From Ignavibacteriales bacterium (GTDB lineage Bacteria > Bacteroidota > Ignavibacteria > Ignavibacteriales > Ignavibacteriaceae), in NCBI GenBank assembly GCA_016714125.1, contig JADJNX010000015.1, positions 1-13,703 of the forward strand: 13,703 nt of DNA, in the 5' to 3' direction. Positions 1 to 7,657 of the stretch are shown here, piece after piece. The position numbers and the translations under genes were made by a program. Each line of letters starts with the position of its first letter. Positions within the stretch are counted from its first letter, which is position 1. The notes beneath the pieces were generated by a model. It was not told where the DNA came from, did not search any database, and worked only from the letters and a program-made list of their open reading frames with translations.

Positions 1-348
1 AAATCTGGTCAAGTATAAAAATGTATTCCGGTTTTGGGAATCGATAAAGGTTTTACGAAAATTTTTATCAGGGTTTGGTGTTTTCAGGAATAGCATTTAT
101 CATAATGATCAGTTTGTTTCTTGTGATTTATCTCCTTCCATTTATCTGGTCCTTTTGAGTTTCTTGTGGCTTCCGCAGTGATTTTGGTTTCTTTTTCCGG
201 GGTTTTGATCTCTCCTTAATCAGTGAATCAATATCTGGGGAATTATAAACCCACCCCTGTTCAGATGGTAATTATGTATATTACAGGGTTAAAATCCTTT
301 ATTTAGCGAAAACAGGCAGTTAGAATGGAAAGGCAGAAATTTTTATAA
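1..348 (+). CDS. Family 2 glycosyltransferase, CrtQ/CruC-like (C-terminal part, 5' end outside the window)
   Basis: Only the last ~115 residues are present. They read, with frame repairs, as an amphipathic stretch containing 'GFTKNFYQGL', then a hydrophobic hairpin region ('FSGIAFIIMISLFLVIYLLPF'), a second hydrophobic stretch, and a tail ending 'YITGLKSF...LEWKGRKFL'. The GFTKN segment, C-terminal membrane helices and terminal WKGR are typical of membrane-anchored GT2 enzymes in carotenoid clusters, which glycosylate hydroxylated carotenoids. At least four frame changes are needed, several at homopolymers (for example AAA to AAAA just before the stop at 346-348). The stop lies 5 bp before the cruF start, so the two genes are probably cotranscribed. 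The catalytic N-terminal domain cannot be seen. A hopanoid-associated GT2 would have a similar tail, so the carotenoid role rests mainly on the neighbours. Confidence 0.6.
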
Positions 349-353
349 GAGAT

Positions 354-968
354 ATGGAGCAGTTCTGCAGCTTGCCACCCTATTCTGAGGAATACTCGGA
401 CATTCATTGAAAATTTCCTTCCATTAATGAAAGATTTTTATTTGTATTGTTACTTTCAATTGTTATGGTTTTATGGTTCACCCGTAGTGACTGGAACAGG
501 AAAGTAATAATTTGGGCTGTATCTACCTTTGTGGTTACCTTCACTCTTGAAGCTGTTGGTGTGGCAACTGGTGTGATATTTGGGAAATACACATATGGAC
601 CAACACTGGGTCCCGGACTTTTTAATGTCCCAATCTTACTCGGAATTAATGGTAATTATTATTTATGCCATTGTTTCAATTTTAACAAAGGTAACTGACA
701 ACCTTTTTGCTTTTGTTTTTCTAACAGGTAGCGCCACAGTCGCGTTTGATTTTGTGATGGAACCGATAGCGATGCATCTGAATTATTGGAATTGGGATTA
801 CGGCATCATCCCGTTACAAAACTATGTTTCATGGTTTATAATTTCCTCACTTGCCGCAGACTTGTTTATTTCTTTTTAAAACAGAAACCACAAAAAGATC
901 TGCCAATCTATCTTGTAGTTATACAATTAGTGTTTTTCCTTCTGTTGGATATAATCCTGGTACGATAG
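354..968 (+). CDS. cruF: CruF-type carotenoid 1,2-hydratase (carotenoid biosynthesis protein), frameshifted
   Basis: CruF is an integral membrane hydratase that adds water across the C1'-C2' bond of the acyclic (psi) end of gamma-carotene-like pigments, giving a 1'-hydroxy group that later enzymes can glycosylate. Family signatures are visible: 'GVATGVIFGKYTYGPTLGPGLFNVPILLGIN' (about 555-650, here split for brevity) and 'DFVMEPIAMHL...WNWDYG...PLQNYVSWF' (about 748-840), set among hydrophobic helices. The start is chosen as ATG 354, because repaired reading gives 'MEQFLQLATLF..GILGHSL', a plausible first helix. Frame breaks lie near 364, 388, 416-432, 650 and 876. Most are fixed by restoring one base in a T, C, A or G run. 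The length of about 205 residues is slightly short for the family. The TAG stop is immediately followed by the crtW ATG. Confidence 0.82.
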
Positions 969-1678
969 ATGGAAATTAAAGGTATCTTGATAGCATCAAC
1001 TGTTATTTTTCTCTGGGCGATGCATCTTTTCTACATCCTTTCTTTTGTGAATCCCGACCCTTTGTCTCCTCTCTTTTATCTTCATATCCTGATTCAGGCT
1101 TATTTATATACCGGATTGTTTATAACGGGTCACGATGCAACGCATGGCACTGTGAGCAAAATAAATTGACCAACAAGATATTTGGATATGCCTCTACTTT
1201 CCTTGCAGGGATGTCTTATAACAGGTTGATAAAACACCATTTTGACCATCACCGGTACCCGGGAACGGAAAAGATCCTGACTTTAATGTCCAAAACTCAA
1301 ATTTTTGAACTACGGTGGTTAACCTTCATGAAAAGATATACCACTATTGGACAGATTGTAGTGATGGCGGTTGGTTACAATGTTTTAAAGATTTGGTTCA
1401 GTGAGACGAGGTATAATCGTTTTTGGGTGGTTCCGGCTTTTCGGGGACACTGCAATTATTCTTTTGGAACATATCTCCCACAGATATCCTCATACTGAGG
1501 AGATGAAACCTCACAATGCGTGTTCAGTGAAAAACCACCTGCGTGCAATGCTTAGTTGTTATTTCTTTGGCTATCACTATGAACATCACAGTTGTCCGGC
1601 ATTCCATGGTGGAATCTCTACAAGATTAGAGAAAAGGCCCAACTAAAAGAAGAAGAGATAATGCAACACAAGCATTAA
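969..1678 (+). CDS. crtW: CrtW-type beta-carotene/carotenoid 4-ketolase, frameshifted
   Basis: This is a membrane di-iron fatty-acid-desaturase-superfamily enzyme that introduces a keto group at C4 of a beta-ionone ring. All three histidine clusters can be read: 'GHDATHG' (about 1128-1148), 'KHHFDHHRYPGTEK' (about 1231-1272, CrtW consensus HHxxHH plus PGTxxDPDF) and 'YFFGYHYEHHSCP' (about 1560-1598) followed by 'GIPWWNLYKIREKAQL' to the TAA at 1676-1678. A further conserved block 'SHRYPHTEEMKPHNA' precedes the third box. Hydrophobic helices lie between the boxes. Frame breaks occur near 1165, 1205, 1235, 1280, 1410, 1465, 1530 and 1600. Repaired length is about 235 residues, normal for CrtW. 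It begins directly after the cruF stop (TAGATG), suggesting translational coupling. Other desaturase-superfamily hydroxylases (CrtZ, CrtR) lack the PWWNL tail, so CrtW is preferred. Confidence 0.85.
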
Positions 1679-1702
1679 CCTGTGTATTTGATTTCCCCTT
1701 GC

Positions 1703-3116
1703 TCACCTCTCCATAAGCCCGAATGCCTCCTGCTCGGAAGTTACAGGATTTTTTTGAAGCTTCGATCACATCCTCGACATATTTTGAGTCCGGATCCCAA
1801 CAAGTACAGAAGAGACACACTGGAAGTGAGGCGGTCATTATCAAAGATTTTCTTGCGAGAGTATGACCCTTTAATTCCTGAGGGAGGTAGTTGTTCAAAA
1901 TTCCATACAACTTCATATTGTTCATGTTATACTTTGCAATCACAATGGTTTGAAGAATCGTAGTAAAATTCTTGACTTCCATTAAAAATTTTGGGCAACT
2001 TCAACAACAATGCATTGTGGATTCATTTTCGATAACAATTGACTTGATCATTCTGATTCCGGGGTTGACATAAAATTCGGAAGATCGGTAAGAGACAGGA
2101 TTATCAAGGTCATCAAAATTTTTCATTAAAAATCTTGCAATCCCAAATGAGTCTTTCATATCCTGAATTTTTCATAACCCAGTCTCATTTGACGCTTCAT
2201 TTCATGAATTACAGTCTCGGCAAGCACTTCCACTTTACGGTATGCAGCTTGTAAGTCTTTCAGGTTAAACTTCCTGCATATCAAAGTCACAAGTCGTTCT
2301 ATCCTGTTATTCACAATTGCATTAAGAGGCGGTTATATTACCCCCAACTGCTTTATGAGCGATTTTATTACTTTTCCCATTTTCAGCCTGATTTACGAGG
2401 GTTAAACTGTCTTTCTCTTTAGATTTAAGGGCAGTTGAATAACCGAGATACCCTTATCAAACTTTCCGTTTGGAGAGATTTTAAGATTTCTTCAAGTGAG
2501 GTAAAATGTCTGTGAAAACTTTGTTGTCCAAAGGTATTGGATGAAATTCCGTAATATCGAATTCCTTCCCGGCTTTACTTTCCCTCTTCCCGGATGTTCC
2601 AAAGGCTGCTCTAAGTCAGGAATAATATTCTTTTCTAAGTTTAGAGAGGTCGCGTTCGTGAGAATACATCAGGAAGTATTCAGGATTATGAATAGGAAGA
2701 GATCGAGGTACTACAATCCATTCGTTTAATCGACTCAGTAATCTGGTCTTTTAAGGAATGAGGGGTGGATACAATGCCGAAGATCGGGGAACAATCAGTT
2801 ACTTCAGGGTGTGCCAATCCCCGGCTTCGCGTCGTTTTACCGATTCGAGGTTTTCCCTGAATGCATCCTGCCTTGGAGGCGATAACAAAATTACTTCTTC
2901 GAAGACAGGTGGAAACTTCAATTTCTTTTATCACTTCACCGATTAATATTTTCGCTGTTGCCATCGGAGTAGTTGGTAGAAGTATCGATAAAATTTATCC
3001 CTGAAGAAGCGCTTTCCTTAAGGCTTGCCTGTGAACGCACTCTCGAATCGACCGGTAGCTGCCAAATCCAAAAACTGACACTTCTATACCGGTTTTACCT
3101 AAAATTCTTTTTCCAT
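1703..3116 (-). CDS. Aldo/keto reductase, long form (~470 aa), heavily frameshifted
   Basis: The repaired N-terminus reads 'MEKRILGKTGIEVSVFGFG', the standard opening of an aldo/keto reductase, an NAD(P)H-dependent TIM-barrel enzyme. The catalytic tetrad can be placed: Asp and Tyr in 'GINFIDTSTNYSDG' (about 2960-3010), Lys in 'NFVIASKAGCIQG' (about 2850-2890) and His in 'FLIHNPEYFLM' (about 2665-2695). 'IRYYGISSNTFG' follows near 2545. The protein continues past a normal ~320-residue reductase: 'LGVI..NRPLNAIVNNRIERL' (about 2275-2350), a helical stretch, then 'SVLVGIR' and 'SKYVEDVIEASKK' (about 1760-1830), ending at TGA 1703-1705. Some Bacteroidota-type reductases have this extended C-terminus. 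More than ten frame breaks are needed. AAGGAAG (about 3120-3126) precedes ATG 3116. It converges on crtW with a 24-bp gap. The substrate is unknown; a carotenoid link is not supported by the sequence. Confidence 0.75.
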
Positions 3117-3201
3117 GATACTTCCTTCTCAATACAATAATTGAAATATAAATATAATAAGATTGCTAATAATGAGTAGAAGATTTTATTTGACGGCGGT
3201 G

Positions 3202-3271
3202 AGGGGTTTTATGTTGTTATTTTGTCGTAGAATGTTGCCGGTAAAACCCCTGAATTGGGAGAATATCAGGG
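3202..3271. repeat. Intergenic inverted repeat with overlapping second hairpin
   Basis: AGGGGTTTTA (3202-3211) is the exact reverse complement of TAAAACCCCT (3242-3251), giving a 10-bp stem with a 30-nt loop. The right arm also begins a second possible hairpin, CCCTGA (3248-3253) with TCAGGG (3266-3271). Segment 3243-3271 closely matches the hairpin at 5405-5439. It lies in the leader side of the aldo/keto reductase gene, between its start (3116) and the terminator at 3327-3360. Confidence 0.6.
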
Positions 3272-3326
3272 AAGTAAGGTTAAATTAACCTGAATCTTTG
3301 CTACTTCGATTTCTTCGCTACTAAAC

Positions 3327-3360
3327 AAAAAAGCTGCCACCATTTCTGATGACAGCTTTT
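3327..3360 (-). terminator. Rho-independent terminator of the FG-GAP gene
   Basis: AAAAGCTG (3329-3336) pairs perfectly with CAGCTTTT (3353-3360). Read on the minus strand, the stem is followed by six T residues. It lies 15 bp beyond the stop of the minus-strand gene at 3375, the expected place for its terminator. Confidence 0.75.
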
Positions 3361-3374
3361 AGAAATATATTTAT

Positions 3375-4935
3375 CTACTTGAGCAACTGAAGTTTAACTC
3401 TTTCTTTTTTAACCTCTGAGCCTGTTTTGAGGGTTATCTCTGCAAAATAGACCCCGGATGCTGCATTCTGAGAACCGAGGATTATCTCTTCTTCAACTTC
3501 CGGGAGATATTTCTCCGAGTTCCGTTTTTCTATCAGTTCTCCTGAGACAGAAAATTGATAAAATTACACTTCCTGCGCCTGGAAGAGCAAATCTTACAGT
3601 TGTTGGAGGATTAAACGGATTTGGAAATGCCTCAACTTTGATTGTCTTAGGTACGGCCAGGTCCTCTTTGTCATTAACAGATACGAATGTTCTGTCACCG
3701 GCAAATATTACAGCAAAACCATAATTAATAATTGATGGATTGGTTATGGTTGATGTGATAAATCGTCGACCCCGTCACCGGTGACATCACCAATCATCCT
3801 CTCCCGTTGTACCGAAAATTTTTGATCCGCTACCATATCAGTATTTCCGGGATTTCCTCCCAGCCAGAGCCATTCACTGTAACCCAAACTCTGAAGATAC
3901 TCGGGCTTACCGTCACCATTAAAATCTCCGGGACTTGGTAGTGGCCTCGAACTTGAGGGCCCGACCTGTTGACTGTTGAACCCTCTCCAAGCGAGTTTAG
4001 GCTCAAATGGGGATACCCGCCCGTTGTTATCTTTCTGTCAATCCAATAGATCTTGGGTTGGTCATATCTAAATGAATAAAATCATCTTTCCCGTCCCCGT
4101 CCATATCACGGAAAGCTTCAGTAAAATCACTGAAATCGGTTGATCCGGTGCTATATTGAAATACAAAATGATCATTAAAGGTAAAAGCCGAATTACCGTA
4201 GATGACATGGTGCTTATTGTTGACAGGATTGTACGGATCGATGGCGAGTTCAAATAAATCTCTGCTGCGCCATCACCATTAAAATCTCCCACTTGATAAT
4301 GAGAGTAATCGGATTGATAATAATTTGTATCAAGGTAACATATTTTGAAAGGCTCGCCGGTGAATTCCGAACCTGTCTTGTAGAAGGCAAGGAAAGGTCT
4401 GTGCACATCGTCTAAAAGATATTGGTATCGTAAAGCAAGTTCCTGCTTCCCATCACCATCAAAATCAATCCATTTGTTTGTCGAATTGTATACCTTGGCA
4501 AACATGAACAAGGTATCAGCAAATGGCATCTCCATATCAGGTATAGTATCAAGTAGCGGTCCACCAAAATATATTTGAAACTTTGCTGGATATTCCAATG
4601 GAGTTTTATGGAGAATCAGGTCAAGGTATGGGTCACCATTTAATTCGATGGCTGTGGCTGAGATTCCTGCTCGGGTACAAAACATTTTAATCTCATTTTT
4701 GGTACTGTATTCATAGGTCACCACCGTAATAAAGTTCGAGATATCCCTGTCCTTTTGAATCATGGTCCTGCAAGCCAAGAGTCGTTGATTCCGTCTCCAT
4801 TCTGGTCTCCGGCTTTAATAGCCAACATTCTGGTATAATTACCCCATTTTTTAAATACTATTCTGGTTAACTGGGCTTCTGCTACAATACTCAGCAGAGC
4901 AGCTAAAATCAACACTGAAAAATTCTGTTTCGCAT
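3375..4935 (-). CDS. Secreted FG-GAP/VCBS-type beta-propeller protein with T9SS C-terminal sorting domain, frameshifted
   Basis: The start is ATG 4935, with AAGGAG 9-14 bases upstream (4944-4949). Repaired reading gives a signal peptide, 'QNFSVLILAALLSIVAEAQ', followed by the mature protein. Calcium-loop motifs of the FG-GAP type recur: 'GDQNGDGINDS' (4780-4813), a degenerate 'ELNGDPYLDL' (4621-4650), 'DFDGDGKQEL' (4441-4470), 'GDFNGDGAAEI' (4261-4290), 'DMDGDGKDDF' (4081-4110), 'GDFNGDGKPEY' (3901-3930) and 'GDVTGDGVDDL' (about 3763-3794). Seven such loops fit one seven-bladed propeller. The C-terminus carries 'PNPFNPPTTVRFALPG' (about 3565-3625) and ends 'ERVKLQLLK' at stop 3375-3377, a type IX sorting domain. 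So the protein is probably exported through the Sec system and then T9SS to the surface or medium. Frame breaks cluster at 3440-3560, 3800-4070, 4778 and 4920. The ligand is unknown. Confidence 0.85.
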
Positions 4936-4943
4936 TTTAATTT

Positions 4944-4949
4944 CTCCTT
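4944..4949 (-). promoter_or_regulatory. Ribosome-binding site fixing the FG-GAP gene start
   Basis: AAGGAG on the minus strand, eight bases before ATG 4935. It supports that start even though the first codons need a one-base repair (GAAACAG to GAAAACAG) to enter the signal-peptide frame. It overlaps the stop of the possible small ORF at 4948-5079. Confidence 0.6.
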
Positions 4950-5079
4950 ACTTCGTCAAAAGCAGTTTTATGCTGCTTCTGTAGTCTGTGGGCGATTCCA
5001 AACTTTTTGCGCTTTGGAGGGAGGATGTGAGAGATGAAGATTGGAGGCTTCCCCATAATAACACTAATTCAAAGTTCAT
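4948..5079 (-). CDS. Possible 43-residue ORF just upstream of the FG-GAP gene
   Basis: An unbroken frame runs from ATG 5079 to TAA 4948. It encodes a Ser/Leu-rich peptide starting 'MNFELVLLWGSLQSSSLTSS' and ending 'RSSIKLLLTK'. I do not recognise it. Its stop codon overlaps the AAGGAG ribosome-binding site of the next gene, an arrangement common in operons. The 'IKLLLTK' ending also resembles the last residues of T9SS sorting domains, so it may be the remnant 3' end of a lost upstream T9SS gene. A second frame over the same bases is also open for about 35 codons, which argues for caution. No convincing ribosome-binding site is seen before its own ATG. Confidence 0.3.
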   Translation of the reverse strand: MNFELVLLWGSLQSSSLTSSLQSAKSLESPTDYRSSIKLLLTK

Positions 5080-5405
5080 AATCCTTTTTATGCGAATTAT
5101 AAACTCTTAACTCCTGTGTGTTATCCTACTACTGATTGAGTCCGCAAAAAAATTGTTTCAAAAGACTGAATAGAATATACACTTAATCCTGACGAATGGC
5201 AGTACTTAAATAATTTATATTATAAAAAAACAAGCAATCAGACAGGATTATGGACATAATAGAAAAATTTTTGCTTATAAAATGGACAGCTTAAATATAA
5301 CCATAGACCGGAAATAATTAGCAGGTGCACAAAGCCTGAATACTATCTCTATTCTTTTTCAAAGTGAGTAAATTTATTTCTGTTCATAATACATGCATCA
5401 AAGCA
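5080..5405. other. Intergenic region without a recognisable gene
   Basis: This AT-rich stretch has no open frame with conserved motifs on either strand. It contains one spaced inverted repeat, TAATCCTG (5184-5191) with CAGGATTA (5243-5250), around a 51-base AT-rich loop. It should hold the promoter of the minus-strand FG-GAP gene, but I could not pick a clear -33/-7 pair. Confidence 0.5.
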
Positions 5406-5439
5406 AAACCCCTGACATGGGTTAGAATATCAGGGGTTT
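5406..5439 (-). terminator. Hairpin terminator at the end of the arsenic operon
   Basis: AAACCCCTGA (5406-5415) and TCAGGGGTTT (5430-5439) form a perfect 10-bp stem with a 14-base loop. On the minus strand it begins 12 bases after the ccdA stop and continues into TTTTGCTTT. The sequence also recurs in part at 3243-3271. Confidence 0.7.
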
Positions 5440-5450
5440 AAGAGTTAATA

Positions 5451-6144
5451 TTAATTTACAGTCAGAATGAGGTAAATGCCTCCCAATATGACAAGCACAC
5501 CGCAGACTCTTTTAATCCATAACAAAGTTTTGGAGTCGTCTGCAAAGTTAAGATATTTCTGAACTACAGTTGTAAGGCTGCGCTGCCACGATGACACCAA
5601 TGTGTCCGAGGCTGAAAGCTACGAGTAAACCAATAGACAGGGGCAAATTCTCCCCGGCGGTTGAAAAAACTACTCCAAGAATTGGAGCCATGAATGCAAA
5701 AGTACATGGACCAAGCCCAATACCAAATAACAGGCCCAGTACAAGCGCCGCCCACAATCCCGTCGCCTTTGTTCACTTAAGTCATGGCATCCCATGGTAA
5801 TTTGATGATATCCATCAGATAAAGTCCAACAAAAAAAGACACCTGCCACGAGATAGTTTCCATATTGACCAACATCACCCAATAACCTTCCCATAAGTGC
5901 GGTAATCAAACCGATTAATGCAATTGTTGTGAGAATACCGACTGAAAATACAAGTGATATCGAAATATCTTTTTCCGGAGAGTTTTCCTCTCGAGGAAAT
6001 ATAACCGATGATCAGAGGAATGCTTGAGAGATGGCAGGGAGAAAGTAATATACTCAAGACACCCCAACCAAATGAAGCAAAAAGTGCAAGTCCTGTATTT
6101 TCATAAAGTGCTTCAGAAAGCCAGGTGAAAATTGTCTCGATCAT
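5451..6144 (-). CDS. ccdA: CcdA/DsbD-like transmembrane thiol-electron carrier, last gene of the ars operon, frameshifted
   Basis: CcdA-family proteins pass electrons from cytoplasmic thioredoxin to exported thiol proteins through a membrane-embedded cysteine pair. Repaired reading gives about 230 residues with roughly six hydrophobic helices. The first key cysteine lies in 'LLSPCHLSSIPLIIGYI' (about 6025-6065) and its partner in 'IGLGPCTFAFMAPILG' (about 5680-5725), matching the two inverted halves of the fold. The C-terminus 'LTVVVQKYLNF...ILTVN' style helix ends at TAA 5451-5453. Frame breaks lie near 5975, 5840, 5770 and 5580. The start chosen is ATG 6144. A GTG at 6150 overlaps the thioredoxin stop, so the two genes are translationally coupled either way. 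Pairing with an exported thioredoxin gene supports an electron-transfer role rather than a general permease. Confidence 0.8.
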
Positions 6145-6146
6145 GG

Positions 6147-6519
6147 TCACTTCTTTTTCTTGAGTAGTTTGAGCCCCTTTTTCGTAAGAAGTTTGTCAAT
6201 CTCTTTTTCAGGATAAAATCCTTCATGTCTGAAAAATTCTTTCCCCTTGGAATCGAGGAATACTTGAGTGGGAATCAGACTGATATCATATTGTTCGGCA
6301 TATTTTTTTTGATCCTCTTTCCAGACATCATAAAAAATCACTTTTATCTGACTTCCATATTTTTCTTCAATTGATTTCATGATTGGCTGCATCTGTTTGC
6401 ATGGGATACAGTTGACGGACCCAAGTTCAACAAATGTAACTATGGGTTTATCTTTTTGGGAATAAGTTGACACAGTCAAAAGAAGTGCCAAACGAGAATA
6501 AATTTAACAGGGATTTCAT
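6147..6519 (-). CDS. Exported thioredoxin-fold protein (CxxC), frameshifted in the signal peptide
   Basis: The repaired N-terminus, 'MKSLLNLFSF.ALLLTVST' then 'YSQ', is a Sec signal peptide, so the mature domain should act outside the cytoplasmic membrane. The thioredoxin core is intact: 'IVTFVELGSVNCIPCKQMQP' carries the CIPC active site (about 6395-6430), and 'SLIPTQVFLDSKGKEFFRHEG' carries the cis-proline (about 6230-6285). A Lys-rich tail ends at TGA 6147-6149. About 123 residues is normal for a single thioredoxin domain. ATG 6519 is preferred because it restores a full signal peptide; the uninterrupted frame alone would begin inside it, near 6491. It sits 22 bp after acr3 and is coupled to ccdA, its likely electron donor. 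The natural target is unknown. Confidence 0.85.
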
Positions 6520-6541
6520 TTTTAATTCCAATATTTAATTT

Positions 6542-7641
6542 TTATTTTTGACAAAAAATCACGGACACACATCGGGTGGTTTTTACGGTTCCTTCTTCCA
6601 CCTCACCAAAATATTTCTTTTGAAGCCATAGAGAGACATTTACGAGCCCAATCAATACGGGGACTTCAACTAATGGACCAATTACTGCTGCAAATGCTTC
6701 ACCAGAGTGAATACCAAATACGGCTATTGCAACTGCTATTGCAAGCTCAAAAATTGTTCTTGTGGCTGTAAAAGAGAGAGGGTTGCAGTTTTGGAATAAT
6801 CTGCTCCAACTTTTTCCCCATATAAAACGAGATAAAAAACATCACGATAAAATAGATCACAAGGGGAATCGCAATTCAGACCACATCCAAAGGAATTTTG
6901 ACTATGATTTCACACTTTAAGGAAAACATAACCATGATTGTGAATAGAAGCGCTATCAGGGTGATTGGACTGATTTTGGGATAAACTTTTTTCATACCAT
7001 TCTTTTCCAAATGTTTTTAATCCAACAAACCGGGTAATCATACCTGCAAAAAATGGAATTCCAAGATAAATCAGAACGCTTTCAACTATTTGTCCGATGG
7101 TTATATCCACTTTAAATGTCTGTAGTCCAAACCATTCAGGAAGGACAGTTAAAAATACCCAGGCATAAACGGAGAAAAAGAGAATTTGGAAAATGGAGTT
7201 AAAGGCCACAAGTCCCGCTGCGTACTCAGTGTCACCTTTAGCAAGTTCGTTCCAGACAATCACCATTGCGATACATCTTGCAAGTCCTATCATAATCAGA
7301 CCTGCCATATAGTGGGGATAATCCTGCAGGAAAACGATGGCAAGCAAAAACATCAAAACAGGACCAATAATCCAGTTTTGCACAAGTGAGAGAATCAACA
7401 CCTTAACATTTCTGAAAACATCAGGAAGTTCTTCATATTTAACTTTTGCCAGAGGGGGATACATCATCAGAATAAGCCCGATGGCTATTGGCACATTGGT
7501 TGTTCCACTCTGATAAGAATTCCAAAAATCGACAACAGATGGGAATAAATATCCCGAGGCAACCCCGATTCCCATCGCAAGGAATATCCAGAGGGTTAAA
7601 AAACGATCGAGGAAAGAGAGTTTTTTTGTCAGAGAGCTCAT
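6542..7641 (-). CDS. acr3: Acr3-family arsenite/antimonite efflux permease, frameshifted in the 3' third
   Basis: Acr3 is a ten-helix membrane transporter that expels arsenite using the proton motive force. The opening 'LSFLDRFLTLWIFLAMGIGV' and 'MMYPPLAKVKYEELP' are family hallmarks. The conserved cysteine is in 'IGLARCIAMVIVWNELAKGD' (about residue 123 from ATG 7641). The conserved glutamate helix 'GEAFAAVIGPLVEVPVLIG' (about 6640-6710) is present after repair. The frame breaks at an A-run near 6990 (repair restores 'KEWYEKKFIPKISPITLIAL'), again near 6825 and 6790, and an in-frame TGA occurs at 6876-6878. The protein ends 'TTRCVSVIFCQK' at 6542-6544, about 367 residues. ATG 7641 is preferred over GTG 7644 because AGGA lies just upstream. 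It follows arsP by 16 bp and precedes the exported thioredoxin by 22 bp. Confidence 0.92.
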
Positions 7642-7657
7642 CACAAGTTCCTGTTAG

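Noticed and set aside
404..592. 62-codon minus-strand open frame
   Set aside because: Antisense to the cruF core and without start context or motif.
3458..3724. 88-codon plus-strand open frame
   Set aside because: It lies antisense to the T9SS sorting domain of the FG-GAP gene, has no recognisable motif, and the minus-strand reading is clearly the real one.
5184..5250. TAATCCTG/CAGGATTA inverted repeat as a regulatory RNA or terminator
   Set aside because: Eight-base arms with a 51-base loop and no U-tract in an AT-rich region can arise by chance.
6876..6878. TGA recoding as an amino acid
   Set aside because: Other genes in the window end naturally at TGA (aldo/keto reductase, exported thioredoxin, mini-thioredoxin), so an alternative code is not supported.
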